A DNA stretch of 64,000 nucleotides from positions 77,890 through 141,889 of the forward strand of contig NZ_DASVSF010000107.1 of assembly GCF_036388275.1 (NCBI RefSeq). The letters run 5' to 3'. Shown here in pieces: positions 1 to 8,672 of this stretch. This stretch comes from Longimicrobium sp. (lineage in GTDB: Bacteria > Gemmatimonadota > Gemmatimonadetes > Longimicrobiales > Longimicrobiaceae). The notes under the pieces are model-generated. The model did not search any database, had not been told where the DNA came from, and worked only from the letters and a program-made list of their open reading frames with translations. Numbering within the stretch: position 1 is the first letter of the stretch; each line of letters begins with the position of its first letter. The position numbers and the translations under genes are program-made.

Positions 1-993
1 ATCCTGGGCAACACCTACCACCTGTACCTGCGCCCCGGGCACGACCTGGTGCGCGAGATGGGCGGCCTTCACCGCTTCCAGGGGTGGGACGGGCCGATCC
101 TGACGGACTCGGGCGGGTTCCAGGTGTTCTCTCTTTCCGACATCAACACGATCGAGGAAGAGGGCGTCACCTTCCAGAGCCACATCGACGGCTCGCGCCA
201 CCTGTTCACCCCCGAGCGGGTGATGGAGATCGAGCGGGCGCTGGGGGCCGACATCATCATGGCCTTCGACCAGTGCCCGCCGGGACAGTCGTCGCGCGAG
301 GTGGCGACAGAGGCGTACGAGCGCACCCTGCGCTGGCTGGAACGCTGCCGCCGCCGCTTCGGCGAGCTGCCGGGCGAGGACCCGGAAGGCCCGGTGCAGA
401 CACTGTTTCCCATCGTGCAGGGTGGGGTGTACGAGGACCTGCGGCGCGAATCGGCGCGGGCCACGCTTTCGGCGGGCGACTGGCACGGCATCGCCATCGG
501 CGGGCTGTCGGTGGGCGAGCCCAAGCCGAAGATGCACGCCATGCTCGAGGCCGTGCAGCCGGAGCTTCCGCCCGGGCTGCCGCGCTACCTGATGGGCGTG
601 GGCTACCCGGACGACCTTCTGGAGGCGATCGCCCGGGGCGTGGACATGTTCGACTGCGTGGCGCCCACCCGGAACGGGCGCAACGGCGCGGTGTGGATCG
701 CGGGCGAGGGGCAGGCGAACATCAAGCAGCACCGCTTTCGCGCCGACCCGGGGCCGCTGGATCCCGAGTGCGACTGCTACACCTGCCGCACCTACACGCG
801 GGCGTACCTGCGCCACCTGTTCGTGGCGGGCGAGGGGCTGAGCATGCGGCTGCTCTCCATCCACAACCTGCGGTTCCTGGTGCGGCTGGCGGAAACGTCG
901 CGCGAACGGATCGCGGCGGGCGACTTCACCTCGTGGAGCCGCGCCTGGCTGGACCGCTTTCACGCGGGCAAGGCGGCCCGCGCCAACGCCTGA
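1..993 (+). CDS. tgt: Queuine/preQ1 tRNA-ribosyltransferase, 5' end outside window
   Basis: Exchanges the guanine at the wobble position of GUN-anticodon tRNAs for a queuine precursor. The frame is open from base 1, so the N-terminus lies upstream. Visible family marks are the substrate-pocket run DSGGFQVFSL, GGLSVGEPK, the nucleophile Asp in DMFDCVAPTRNGRNG, and the zinc site CDCYTC followed by a His in SIHNL. The next gene, yajC, starts 35 bases later; tgt followed by yajC is a common bacterial order, so co-transcription is likely. Nothing unusual is seen in the visible 330 codons. Confidence 0.96.
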   Translation: MLGNTYHLYLRPGHDLVREMGGLHRFQGWDGPILTDSGGFQVFSLSDINTIEEEGVTFQSHIDGSRHLFTPERVMEIERALGADIIMAFDQCPPGQSSREVATEAYERTLRWLERCRRRFGELPGEDPEGPVQTLFPIVQGGVYEDLRRESARATLSAGDWHGIAIGGLSVGEPKPKMHAMLEAVQPELPPGLPRYLMGVGYPDDLLEAIARGVDMFDCVAPTRNGRNGAVWIAGEGQANIKQHRFRADPGPLDPECDCYTCRTYTRAYLRHLFVAGEGLSMRLLSIHNLRFLVRLAETSRERIAAGDFTSWSRAWLDRFHAGKAARANA

Positions 994-1028
994 ACATCGG
1001 CACATCAACCCACGGCTGAACCGGATCG

Positions 1029-1352
1029 ATGGAACTCCTTCTTCTCGCGCAGGCTTCGGGGCAGGGCCAGGGCAGCTCGCTGCTGGGGTTCATGCCCATG
1101 CTCATCATCATCGTGATCTTCTACATCGTCTTCTTCGTTCCGCAGCGGCGGCAGCTGAAGGCGCACCAGGAGATGGTGAACAGCCTGCAGCGCGGCGACC
1201 AGGTGGTCACCGCGGGCGGGCTGATCGGCGAGATCACGGGGATCAAGGACGACCAGGTGCAGGTGAAGAGCGGGCAGTCGACGGTGGTCGTCGAGCGCTC
1301 CAAGATCGCCCGGCGCACCGGCCCGGTGACGGCGGGCGCGGAAAAGAAGTAG
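1029..1352 (+). CDS. yajC: Preprotein translocase subunit YajC
   Basis: 107-residue inner-membrane accessory subunit of the SecDF-YajC complex. After a short N-terminus one hydrophobic segment (about residues 19-37, rich in Ile/Val/Phe) is followed by the hallmark FFVPQRRQLKAHQ and a basic cytoplasmic domain with GDQVVTAGGLIGEI. Length and domain order are normal for the family. It lies between tgt and def, one base ahead of def, so the three are probably one transcript. No secD or secF follows here. Confidence 0.93.
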   Translation: MELLLLAQASGQGQGSSLLGFMPMLIIIVIFYIVFFVPQRRQLKAHQEMVNSLQRGDQVVTAGGLIGEITGIKDDQVQVKSGQSTVVVERSKIARRTGPVTAGAEKK

Positions 1353-1353
1353 C

Positions 1354-1854
1354 ATGCCCGTGCTCAAGATCGAGACGCTGGGCGCCGAGGTCCTGCGCCG
1401 CCGCGCCGAAGAGGTGCCGGCGCCGGGTCCGGAGCTGGACCGCCTGGTGCACGACATGTTCGAGACGATGTACGACGCCCGCGGCATCGGCCTGGCGGCG
1501 CCGCAGGTGGGGCTGGGGATGCGGCTGATCGTGGTGGACGTGGACGAGGAAGGCGCCCGAAAGATGGCGCTGATCGACCCGCGCATCGTGGAGTCGGGGG
1601 GCGGCACCGAGCGGGTGGAGGAGGGGTGCCTTTCCATCCCCGGCGTCACCGGCTCGGTGGACCGGCCGGCGACGTGCGTGGTCGAGGGGCTGGACACGCA
1701 GGGCAACCCGGTGCGCATCGACGCCGACGGGATGATGGCGCGCTGCCTTCAGCACGAGATCGACCACCTGGACGGGGTGCTGTTCATCGACCGCCTGTCG
1801 CCCATCAAGCGCTCCATGCTGGTCAAGAAGTACCGCAAGCTGGCGAAGCCGTGA
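1354..1854 (+). CDS. def: Peptide deformylase
   Basis: Removes the formyl group from the N-terminal methionine of new proteins. All three metal/active-site motifs are present: GIGLAAPQVG, EEGCLSIPG and QHEIDHLDG (the HExxH metal site). 166 residues is typical. The ATG is one base after the yajC stop, and the 3' end overlaps the GTG of fmt by four bases (GTGA), so removal and addition of the formyl group are translationally coupled, a very common arrangement. Confidence 0.97.
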   Translation: MPVLKIETLGAEVLRRRAEEVPAPGPELDRLVHDMFETMYDARGIGLAAPQVGLGMRLIVVDVDEEGARKMALIDPRIVESGGGTERVEEGCLSIPGVTGSVDRPATCVVEGLDTQGNPVRIDADGMMARCLQHEIDHLDGVLFIDRLSPIKRSMLVKKYRKLAKP

Positions 1855-2792
1855 AGGTCCTGTTCTGGGGCACGCCGGCCTTTGCGCTTCCCGCGCTGCG
1901 CGCCCTGTGCGAAGAGGGGCACGACGTTGTCGGCGTGGTCACGCAGCCGGACCGGCCGGCGGGGCGGGGGAGGGCCGTGGCCCTTTCGCCGGTCAAGCAG
2001 GAGGCGCTGGAGATGGGCGTGCCCATCCTGCAGCCGGAGCGGGCGCGGGGGGACGAGTTTCTCGCGCAGATCCGCGCACTGGGGCCGGACATCTCGGTGG
2101 TCGTGGCGTTCGGGCAGATCCTGCGGCCCGAGGTGCTGGAACTGCCGCGACTGGGGTCGGTGAACATCCACGCTTCGCTGCTGCCGGAGCTTCGCGGCGC
2201 GGCGCCCATCCAGTGGGCCATCGTGCGCGGCCACGAGGCGTCGGGCGTTTCCATCATGCGCATGGAAGTGGGGCTGGATTCCGGCCCCGTCCTGCTGCAG
2301 GTGGAAGAGCCCATCGAGTCCGACGAGTCTGCCAGCGAGTTGGCCATGCGCCTGGCCGAGGTGGGCGCCGAGGCGCTGGTGGAGGCGCTGGCGCTGATGG
2401 AGGCGGACGGGCTGGATGCGCTGCCGCAGGACCACGCCCGCGCCACGTACGCGCCCAAGGTGGACCGGGAGGTCGCGCGCCTGGACTGGTCGCGCTCCGC
2501 CGGCGAGGTGGCGCTGTGGATCCGCGGGATGGATGACGTCCCCGGCGCCTGGAGCCCGCTGGGTGACCGCGGCCCCGTGAAGCTGTTCCGCCCGCAGGTG
2601 TTGCCCGAGGCCGCCGGCCCGCCGGGCGAGGTGCTGGAGGCGGATGGGCAGGAGGGCGTGCTGATCGCCTGCGGCAGCGGCGCCGTGCGGGTGCGCGAGG
2701 TGCAGCCGCCGGGCAAGCGCCGGATGGGCGCGGGCGAATGGGTCCGCGGCCGCGGCGTGTCGGTGGGCGACCGGTTCGGTGGCGAGGCCTGA
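1851..2792 (+). CDS. fmt: Methionyl-tRNA formyltransferase
   Basis: Formylates initiator Met-tRNA using 10-formyl-tetrahydrofolate. The GTG at 1851 overlaps the def stop and gives the usual N-terminus MKVLFWGTPAFALPAL; longer readings upstream only run through def. The formyl-transfer core is seen in HASLLPELRGAAPIQWAI, with a C-terminal OB-like tRNA-binding domain. 313 residues, normal size. Its end overlaps the next gene by 14 bases. Confidence 0.96.
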   Translation: MKVLFWGTPAFALPALRALCEEGHDVVGVVTQPDRPAGRGRAVALSPVKQEALEMGVPILQPERARGDEFLAQIRALGPDISVVVAFGQILRPEVLELPRLGSVNIHASLLPELRGAAPIQWAIVRGHEASGVSIMRMEVGLDSGPVLLQVEEPIESDESASELAMRLAEVGAEALVEALALMEADGLDALPQDHARATYAPKVDREVARLDWSRSAGEVALWIRGMDDVPGAWSPLGDRGPVKLFRPQVLPEAAGPPGEVLEADGQEGVLIACGSGAVRVREVQPPGKRRMGAGEWVRGRGVSVGDRFGGEA

Positions 2793-3414
2793 TCCCGTTC
2801 CGCCGCTTCACATCGTCACCGACGACGAGGTGGTGGGCCGGACGGACTTCGTGGACCGCGCGAGGCTCATCCTGGAGGTGGGCGGGCCCAACCTCGTGTT
2901 CCACCTTCGCGCCGCGCGCGCGTCCGGACGTCGCATGCACGACCTCTCCTGCGTGATCGGCAGCGCGATCGCAGACGGTGCGGTGCTGCTGGTGAACGAC
3001 CGGATCGACGTCGCGCTCGCGGCGGCGGATGGCGCGCAGGTGGGCGCACGCGGGGTGCGGGTGCGCGACGCACGGCGGATGCTCGGCCCCGACCGCCTCC
3101 TCGGCGTCTCGGTCCACACGGCCGCCGAGGCGATCGACGTTGCGGCCGAGGGAGCGGACTTCGTCGTGGCGGGGACGATCTGGCCGACGCCATCGCACCC
3201 GGGACGGGAAGGTGCCGGTCCGGAGCTGATCCGCGAGATCGCGTCGTCCCACATCGCCGTGGTCGCGATCGGCGGCGTGACGCCGGAGCGGGCGGCGGAG
3301 GCGCGCGAGGCGGGGGCATCCGGGATCGCGGTGATCCGCGGCGTGTGGGACGCGGTGGATCCCGCCGAGGCGGTTCGCGAATACCTGGAGAACTGGAAGG
3401 GAACCGATGTCTGA
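2779..3414 (+). CDS. TenI/ThiE-superfamily protein, likely thiazole tautomerase or thiamine-phosphate synthase
   Basis: 211-residue TIM-barrel protein starting at a GTG inside the end of fmt. ThiE/TenI landmarks are LLVNDRIDVALA, GVSVHTAAEA, GTIWPTPSHPG and AIGGVTPERAAEA. The usual QLREK motif near the N-terminus is replaced by FHLRAARASG, so the Lys expected of a true ThiE is not in its normal place. Because thiS overlaps it by 8 bases and thiG follows, a TenI-like role on the thiazole product is as likely as the ThiE coupling reaction. Superfamily assignment is firm; the exact reaction is inference. Confidence 0.8.
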   Translation: MARPDPVPPLHIVTDDEVVGRTDFVDRARLILEVGGPNLVFHLRAARASGRRMHDLSCVIGSAIADGAVLLVNDRIDVALAAADGAQVGARGVRVRDARRMLGPDRLLGVSVHTAAEAIDVAAEGADFVVAGTIWPTPSHPGREGAGPELIREIASSHIAVVAIGGVTPERAAEAREAGASGIAVIRGVWDAVDPAEAVREYLENWKGTDV

Positions 3415-3634
3415 GACGCTGGTAGCGGAGGAAATCACGGTGCGGGTGAACGGCGACGAGCGCGCCATCCCCGCGGGGCTGACGGTGGACCGCCTGCTGG
3501 AGCACCTGTCGCTGAACCCGCGCATGGTCGTGGTGGAGCGCAACTGCGAGATCCTGCGCCGAGAATCGCTGGCGGAGACGGTAGTCCAAGAGGGCGATTC
3601 GCTGGAGTTGGTCCACTTCGTCGGCGGCGGCTGA
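3407..3634 (+). CDS. thiS: ThiS sulfur carrier protein
   Basis: 75-residue ubiquitin-like carrier that delivers sulfur as a C-terminal thiocarboxylate to thiazole synthase. It begins VRVNGDERAIPAGLTVDRLL and ends FVGGG, providing the required terminal Gly-Gly. Overlaps the preceding TenI/ThiE-like gene by 8 bases. thiG is 425 bases downstream with a small lipoprotein gene between, which is unusual, since thiS and thiG normally touch. Confidence 0.9.
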   Translation: MSETLVAEEITVRVNGDERAIPAGLTVDRLLEHLSLNPRMVVVERNCEILRRESLAETVVQEGDSLELVHFVGGG

Positions 3635-3661
3635 CCACCAGTCGTCCAACGCGGGAGCGGT

Positions 3662-4027
3662 GTGGCGATGAAGCGCCTCGGGTTGATCCTTGCTGCTGGG
3701 CTGCTCGCTTTCGCGGGAGCCTGCGTCGGACGGGCGGAGGTCGGGGCCGGCGGCTCGGCAGCGAGCCAGGCTGAGCCCGACACCACCTGCTGTGAGGTCG
3801 CGGTAACGGCCAAGCTGAGCCCGCAGGACCGGTGCGTGTTCGATGCGTACCGGCAACGATGCAGGACGGGGACGGAGCGGGAACAGGACCTTTGCATCCT
3901 GCGCTGCCTCGCAAAGGGGCCGCCCAACATAGGGGGTGGGTGCTGGCACGCCTGCTTCGCATACACGGGAACTCCGTGGACCACTCCCCCGGCGGCGGAG
4001 GCGTGCGATACGCTCGCCGCTGAATAG
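3662..4027 (+). CDS. Small Cys-rich lipoprotein of unknown function
   Basis: 121 residues; not recognised. The N-terminus is a lipoprotein signal with a lipobox ending FAGAC, so the mature protein should be lipid-anchored. The mature part is short and holds nine further Cys, including a CC pair and several spaced C-x3-C sites, suggesting disulfides in the periplasm. The start is either GTG 3662 or ATG 3668; a GGGAG at 3653 serves either. It sits between thiS and thiG on the same strand, interrupting an otherwise standard pair. No thiamine function is implied by its sequence. Confidence 0.7.
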   Translation: MAMKRLGLILAAGLLAFAGACVGRAEVGAGGSAASQAEPDTTCCEVAVTAKLSPQDRCVFDAYRQRCRTGTEREQDLCILRCLAKGPPNIGGGCWHACFAYTGTPWTTPPAAEACDTLAAE

Positions 4028-4059
4028 GTTGTTCGAATCACGCAGTATTCAGGAATTGT

Positions 4060-4863
4060 ATGTCGACTCTGCTGGACGAGCCGCTCGTGATGGACGCACC
4101 GCTGGTGATCGCTGATCGGCCGCTGCGCTCGCGGCTGATGCTGGGGACGGGAAAGTACCGCACGAATGCGGAGATGGTGGCAGCCATCGAGGCGTCCGGG
4201 ACCGAGGTGGTGACGGTCGCCGTCCGCCGCGTGGACCTGGACCGGAACAAGGAGGAAGGCGTTCTCCATCACCTGGATCCCAACGAGTACCTGCTGCTTC
4301 CCAACACGGCCGGGTGCTACACGGCCGAGGACGCCATCCGCTACGCCCGCCTGGCGCGCGCCGCCGGCTTCACCAACTGGGTGAAGCTGGAGGTGATCGG
4401 CGACCAGGAGACGCTGCTGCCCGATGCCGAAGCAACCCTTCGCGCCGCGCGGGAGCTCGTGGCGGACGGCTTCGTCGTGCTCGCGTACACCAACGACGAC
4501 CTGATCACGGCGTTGCGGCTGGAAGACGCCGGGTGCGCGGCGGTGATGCCGCTGGCGTCGCCCATCGGCAGCGGGCTGGGGCTGGTGAACCCGTACAACA
4601 TCCGCACGATCAAGGCGCGCCTGTCGGTGCCGGTGATCGTGGATGCGGGCGTGGGCACGGCGTCGGACGCGGCGGTGACGATGGAGCAGGGCGTGGACGG
4701 CATCCTGATGAACACCGCCGTCGCCGAGGCGCGCGACCCCGTTCGCATGGGCCGCGCGATGGCGCTGGCGACGGAGGCGGGGCGCTTGGCGTACCTGGCC
4801 GGCCGCATGCCGCGTCGGGAGCGCGCCGTGCCATCGTCGCCCCTGTCCGGCATGCTGGACTGA
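4060..4863 (+). CDS. thiG: Thiazole synthase
   Basis: Builds the thiazole phosphate of thiamine from deoxyxylulose phosphate, ThiS thiocarboxylate and dehydroglycine. Family motifs: LMLGTGKYRTNAEM near the N-terminus, EVVTVAVRRVDLDR, the Schiff-base Lys in NWVKLEVIGD, PIGSGLGLVNPYNI, and DAGVGTASDAA for the phosphate site. 267 residues is a normal length. The rsmB start follows after 5 bases. No thiC, thiO or thiH lies in the window. Confidence 0.95.
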   Translation: MSTLLDEPLVMDAPLVIADRPLRSRLMLGTGKYRTNAEMVAAIEASGTEVVTVAVRRVDLDRNKEEGVLHHLDPNEYLLLPNTAGCYTAEDAIRYARLARAAGFTNWVKLEVIGDQETLLPDAEATLRAARELVADGFVVLAYTNDDLITALRLEDAGCAAVMPLASPIGSGLGLVNPYNIRTIKARLSVPVIVDAGVGTASDAAVTMEQGVDGILMNTAVAEARDPVRMGRAMALATEAGRLAYLAGRMPRRERAVPSSPLSGMLD

Positions 4864-4868
4864 ACGGA

Positions 4869-6173
4869 ATGGCGGCACAGCCGACGGTTACCCGGCAGGC
4901 GGCGCTGGAAGCGCTGGCCCGCGTGCGCGAGGGCGAGCTGGGCGACCGCGCGCTCGACGCGGCCACGGAAGGGCTGGACCCGCGCGACCGGGCATGGACG
5001 CAGGAGCTGGTGTACGGCACCTTTCGCTTGCAGGGGCGGCTGGACCACATCGTCGACACCTTTGCGCGGGACGGGGCGGCCAGCCTGGATCCCACCGTGC
5101 TGGACGTGCTGCGCCTGGGCGCGTACCAGCTGCTAGAGATGGGGAGCGTTCCCGCGTACGCCGCCGTTTCCGAGTCCGTGGAGCTGGTGAGGATGGCCGG
5201 GGTGCCGCGCGCCTCGGGGCTGGTGAACGGCATCCTGCAGAACCTGCGGCGCCGCCCCGAGATCGTGTATCCCGATTTCGAAGAAGACCCGGCGGGCTTC
5301 CTCACCGCCTGGGGCTCACACCCGCGCTGGCTAGTGGAGAAGTGGATCGAGCGCTGGGGCCCGGCGCAGGCGCGGGTGCTGGTGGAGGCGAACAACCGGC
5401 GGCCGGAGCTGTACATCCGGCCGCTGGGCGTCTCGGTTGATGAAGCGCGGGCCCGGCTGCGGGCGGCGGAGATCGAATCGAACCCGGTCGACTTCGCGCC
5501 CGACTCGCTGCACGTCCCCGTCGCACCCGTCGCGGAGGTGCTGACCGCGGTGCCCGCGGTGGTGCAGGACCCGGCGGCCGCCCTCGTCGTCCGCTACGCG
5601 GACGTCGCTGAAGGTGCTACGGTGCTGGACGTCTGCGCAGCGCCGGGTGGCAAGGCGCTGGGGCTGGCGGAACGTGCGGGGCGGGTCGTCGCGGCGGATC
5701 TATCGCGTCGGAGGATGCGGCGCGTGACGCAGAACTCTGCGCGCCTGGGGTGGGACGACCGGATCGGCGTGGTGGTGGCGGACGCACGGCAGCCGCCGTT
5801 CTGCCCGGCGGACGCGGTGCTGCTGGACGCGCCCTGCACGGGAACGGGAACGCTGCGCCGGCACCCCGACGGCCGCTGGCGGGTGACGCCGGACGACCTG
5901 CAAGCCCTGGTGCGGCTGCAGGACGAGCTGCTGGCCGCGTCGGCGGAGCTGGTGCGCCCCGGGGGGCTGCTGGTGTATTCCACCTGTTCGCTGGAGCGGG
6001 AGGAGAACGAGTTGCGAGTGGAGCAGTTCCTTGGTGCGCGCCCGGGGTGGGCGCTGGAGGCGACGAACGCCGTGGACGAGTCCGTGCTGGACGAATGCGG
6101 ACGCCTGTGCGTGCTGCCCCAGCGCCACGGCGTGGACGGCGCGTTCGCGGCGCGGCTGCGGAGGCCCGCGTGA
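4869..6173 (+). CDS. rsmB: 16S rRNA m5C967 methyltransferase
   Basis: Methylates C967 of 16S rRNA with S-adenosylmethionine. Starting at ATG 4869 the 434-residue protein has an N-terminal NusB-like RNA-binding domain (QAALEALARVREGELGDRAL, ELVYGTFR) and a C-terminal Rossmann methyltransferase: VLDVCAAPGGKAL for SAM, the first Cys in DAPCTGTGTLRRHPD, and the catalytic Cys in VYSTCSLEREENE. Upstream in-frame sequence belongs to thiG in another frame and is not used. The 3' end overlaps the PASTA gene by four bases. Confidence 0.95.
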   Translation: MAAQPTVTRQAALEALARVREGELGDRALDAATEGLDPRDRAWTQELVYGTFRLQGRLDHIVDTFARDGAASLDPTVLDVLRLGAYQLLEMGSVPAYAAVSESVELVRMAGVPRASGLVNGILQNLRRRPEIVYPDFEEDPAGFLTAWGSHPRWLVEKWIERWGPAQARVLVEANNRRPELYIRPLGVSVDEARARLRAAEIESNPVDFAPDSLHVPVAPVAEVLTAVPAVVQDPAAALVVRYADVAEGATVLDVCAAPGGKALGLAERAGRVVAADLSRRRMRRVTQNSARLGWDDRIGVVVADARQPPFCPADAVLLDAPCTGTGTLRRHPDGRWRVTPDDLQALVRLQDELLAASAELVRPGGLLVYSTCSLEREENELRVEQFLGARPGWALEATNAVDESVLDECGRLCVLPQRHGVDGAFAARLRRPA

Positions 6174-7099
6174 GCCGCAAGCCTCCGCGGTACTACGCCC
6201 GTGTGCGGCCGCCGTCGCGCGGCTGGCACCGCGAGATCCCCGGCCGCGTCCGGCGGTACTTCGACGAGCGGCGCCTGCTGAAGTACGTGCTGATCACCGG
6301 GCTGTCGATGTTCGTGATCGGCTATCTGGTGATGACATTCCTGTTCTTTCCCGGCTTCGGGCGCTCGCCCATCGTCACCGTTCCGGACCTGACCGGGCGG
6401 ACGGCGGGGCAGGCGGAGCGCGCGGTGGAGCGGCTGGGGCTGGACATGCTGCGCGGCGGGCAGCTTCCCAACCCGCGCGTGGGCCGCGGGCGCGTGCTGA
6501 TGCAGACGCCCCTGCCCGGCGAAGAGGTGGCGCGGGGCACGCAGGTGCGCATCGTGCTCAGCTCCGGCGCGGAGACGCGCGTTGTGCCCTCCATCAAGGG
6601 GCTGTCCCGCGCGGACGCCATCGGCCTGCTGCAGCGCTACGGTTTTCGCGTGGCCGTTCGCAACGTGCTGCACCGCAGCGAGGAGGGCAGCATCATCGGC
6701 CTGCGGCCCGAGGCGGGAAAGCCGGCCTCGCTTCCCGGGCCCGTGGAACTGCTGATCAGCGCGGGGCCGCCCAAGGTGCTGGTGCCCAGCGTGGTGGGGC
6801 TGCTGGAGGACGACGCCCAGGCGCGGCTGCAGGCGACGTCGCTGAGCGCGGGCCGGGTGGCGTACGATCCGGCGTCCGCCGAGCCGGCGGGGACGGTGAT
6901 CGCCCAGTCGCCCGCGGCCGGCGACAGCCTGCGGATGGGCAGCTCCGTCCGGCTCACGCTGGCGGGCGCGGATCCCCGTCCGCCCCCGCCGCCCACCGTC
7001 ACGGATACGCTCGCGGTGGATTCAGCGGTGGCGGAACCGGTGGTGGAGGAGCCCATCCCCGATCCGGAGCCTGAGCCGGATGAGCCTCCGCGGCGATAG
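6170..7099 (+). CDS. Membrane-anchored PASTA-domain protein
   Basis: 309 residues from a GTG overlapping the rsmB stop. A basic cytoplasmic tail (about 1-35) is followed by one membrane helix (about 38-60, YVLITGLSMFVIGYLVMTF), then three PASTA repeats. Each repeat opens with a V-P-D/S-x-x-G pattern such as VTVPDLTGRTAGQA, VVPSIKGLSRADA and VLVPSVVGLLEDDA. The tail is rich in Pro and Glu. PASTA domains bind peptidoglycan fragments and usually belong to Ser/Thr kinases or penicillin-binding proteins, but neither catalytic domain is present. It is probably a periplasmic cell-wall binding protein. Confidence 0.88.
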   Translation: MSRKPPRYYARVRPPSRGWHREIPGRVRRYFDERRLLKYVLITGLSMFVIGYLVMTFLFFPGFGRSPIVTVPDLTGRTAGQAERAVERLGLDMLRGGQLPNPRVGRGRVLMQTPLPGEEVARGTQVRIVLSSGAETRVVPSIKGLSRADAIGLLQRYGFRVAVRNVLHRSEEGSIIGLRPEAGKPASLPGPVELLISAGPPKVLVPSVVGLLEDDAQARLQATSLSAGRVAYDPASAEPAGTVIAQSPAAGDSLRMGSSVRLTLAGADPRPPPPPTVTDTLAVDSAVAEPVVEEPIPDPEPEPDEPPRR

Positions 7100-7146
7100 G
7101 CCGGCGGGGACGAGAGACCACTGAACAGCGGGACGACGGCGAAACG

Positions 7147-7692
7147 ATGGCGAAGCGGCGGCAGTGGGTGTGGTGGGTAGCGACGCTGGGGGTGCTGGCG
7201 GCCCTGCTGGCGGCGGGGTGGAGTGCGCGCCACCGCTTCCTGCCTATGGACGTGGGCACCCGCGCTCCCGACTTCCAGGCGGTGGACATGCAGGGGCGGC
7301 CGGTGTCGCTCTCGTCCCTGCGCGGCCAGGTGGTGCTGGTGAACATCTGGGCCACGTGGTGCGGTCCCTGCCGCGACGAGATGCCGTCGATGGAGCGGCT
7401 TCACCGCGAGCTGGGCCCCCTCGGCTTGAAGATCGTGGCCGTCAGCGTCGACAAGGCGCCCACGGGGGCAAAGGAGCTGCAGGCGTTCGGCCGGGAGCTG
7501 GGGCTTACGTTCACCGTGTGGCAGGACGCATCGGGCCGCATCCAGCAGACCTACCGGACGACGGGCGTGCCCGAGTCGTTCCTGGTGGGGCGCGACGGCG
7601 TGATCGTCCACAAGGTGATCGGCGCGACGGAGTGGGACCACCCGGCGCAGGCCGACCTCGTGCGCCGCCTGCTGGCCGAGGGCCCCGCGTGA
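7147..7692 (+). CDS. TlpA/ResA-like membrane-anchored thioredoxin
   Basis: 181 residues with one N-terminal membrane anchor (about 7-25) and a periplasmic redoxin domain. The active site is WATWCGPCRDEMPSM (a CxxC pair), with the cis-Pro loop TTGVPESFLVGRDG. TlpA/ResA proteins reduce disulfides outside the cytoplasm, often during cytochrome c maturation; no cytochrome genes are nearby, so its client is unknown. The 3' end overlaps the YbbR gene by four bases, suggesting coupled translation. Confidence 0.92.
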   Translation: MAKRRQWVWWVATLGVLAALLAAGWSARHRFLPMDVGTRAPDFQAVDMQGRPVSLSSLRGQVVLVNIWATWCGPCRDEMPSMERLHRELGPLGLKIVAVSVDKAPTGAKELQAFGRELGLTFTVWQDASGRIQQTYRTTGVPESFLVGRDGVIVHKVIGATEWDHPAQADLVRRLLAEGPA

Positions 7693-8672
7693 AGCGGTCC
7701 CTGGCCCGCAGCCTCACGTACAACTGGCGGCTGAAGCTTTCCGCCCTGGCGCTGGCCGTGCTCATCTGGGCGGTGGTCAGCGCCGAGCAGGTGACCAGCC
7801 AGTGGATTCCCGTGCGCGTGGATCCCGTGGTGCGCGACCCGGAGTTCGTGGTGACGGCCCCGGCCGAGCCGGCGGTGGTCAGCGTGCAGGTCACCGGGCC
7901 CGGCCGCGAGCTGTGGGAGCTGGCCATCAACCGGCCCACGCTGGTGCTCTCCGTCCGCGATGTGGGCGAGCGGCGCACCTTTGGGCTGGACCCGTCGATG
8001 GTGCGCATTCCGCAGGGGCTGGCGGTGCGGGTGAGCGACGTGCGGCCCTCCGTCGTCACGCTGGGGCTGGAGCGGCTGACCAGCCGCATGGTGCCCGTCC
8101 GCGCGCGCATCGCCGGGCGGTCCACGCAGCGCTACGTCGTCGGCGAAGACCTGGTGATCCTACCCGCCGAGGTGCGGGTGACCGGCCCGGCGGACCGCTT
8201 GGCGGTCTTGGAGGCGCTGACGACGCGCAGCTTCGACGTGGTGCCCGACGACTCCACCTTCAGCCACGAGGTGGTGCTCGACACCGCGGCGCTGGACGGG
8301 TTGAGCTTCGCCCGCACCCGCGTACGGGTGAGCGGAACGGTGGACCGGCGTGTGGAGCGGACGGTGGGGCCGATCCGCGTCTCCGCGCCGGACGGCCTGC
8401 AGGCGCAGCCCGCGGAGGTGACGGTCCGCCTTTCCGGGCCGGAGCGCGCCCTGAGGCGTGTGTTCCCCGGGGCAGTGCGCGCCGTGGTCCCCCGCGATTC
8501 GCTTCCGCCCGCGCTTCCCCTGGTCGGAGCGGACGCGCGGGTGGTGATCGAGGGTCTGCCGGCGGGCATGTCGGCCACGGCGGTCCCGGATCGGGTGCGG
8601 GTGCTGCCCCCGGGGGAAGCGTCCTCCCCGCCACCGGCCAATCCGCCTCCCGCCGCCCGGGCGCCCCGGTGA
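7689..8672 (+). CDS. YbbR-like (CdaR-type) domain protein
   Basis: 327 residues from GTG 7689. The start is the family pattern TYNWRLKLSALALAVLIW, a single membrane helix ending WAVVSAEQ, followed by several YbbR repeats of about 80 residues (IPVRVDPVV, MVPVRARIAG, VERTVGPIRV) and a Pro/Ala-rich tail. In Firmicutes the family member CdaR regulates the diadenylate cyclase CdaA; no cyclase gene is adjacent here, so that role is only possible. It overlaps tsaD by four bases. Confidence 0.85.
   Translation: MKRSLARSLTYNWRLKLSALALAVLIWAVVSAEQVTSQWIPVRVDPVVRDPEFVVTAPAEPAVVSVQVTGPGRELWELAINRPTLVLSVRDVGERRTFGLDPSMVRIPQGLAVRVSDVRPSVVTLGLERLTSRMVPVRARIAGRSTQRYVVGEDLVILPAEVRVTGPADRLAVLEALTTRSFDVVPDDSTFSHEVVLDTAALDGLSFARTRVRVSGTVDRRVERTVGPIRVSAPDGLQAQPAEVTVRLSGPERALRRVFPGAVRAVVPRDSLPPALPLVGADARVVIEGLPAGMSATAVPDRVRVLPPGEASSPPPANPPPAARAPR

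Noticed and set aside
3407..4060. A TPP riboswitch controlling the thi genes
   Set aside because: I looked upstream of the TenI/ThiE-like gene, thiS and thiG and saw no thi-box pattern; these genes sit inside a longer overlapping run.
2254..4878. Very long minus-strand open frame opposite fmt to thiG
   Set aside because: It is opposite recognised genes, is rich in Arg/His/Ala/Pro and has no family motif. High-GC genes leave such open frames on the other strand.
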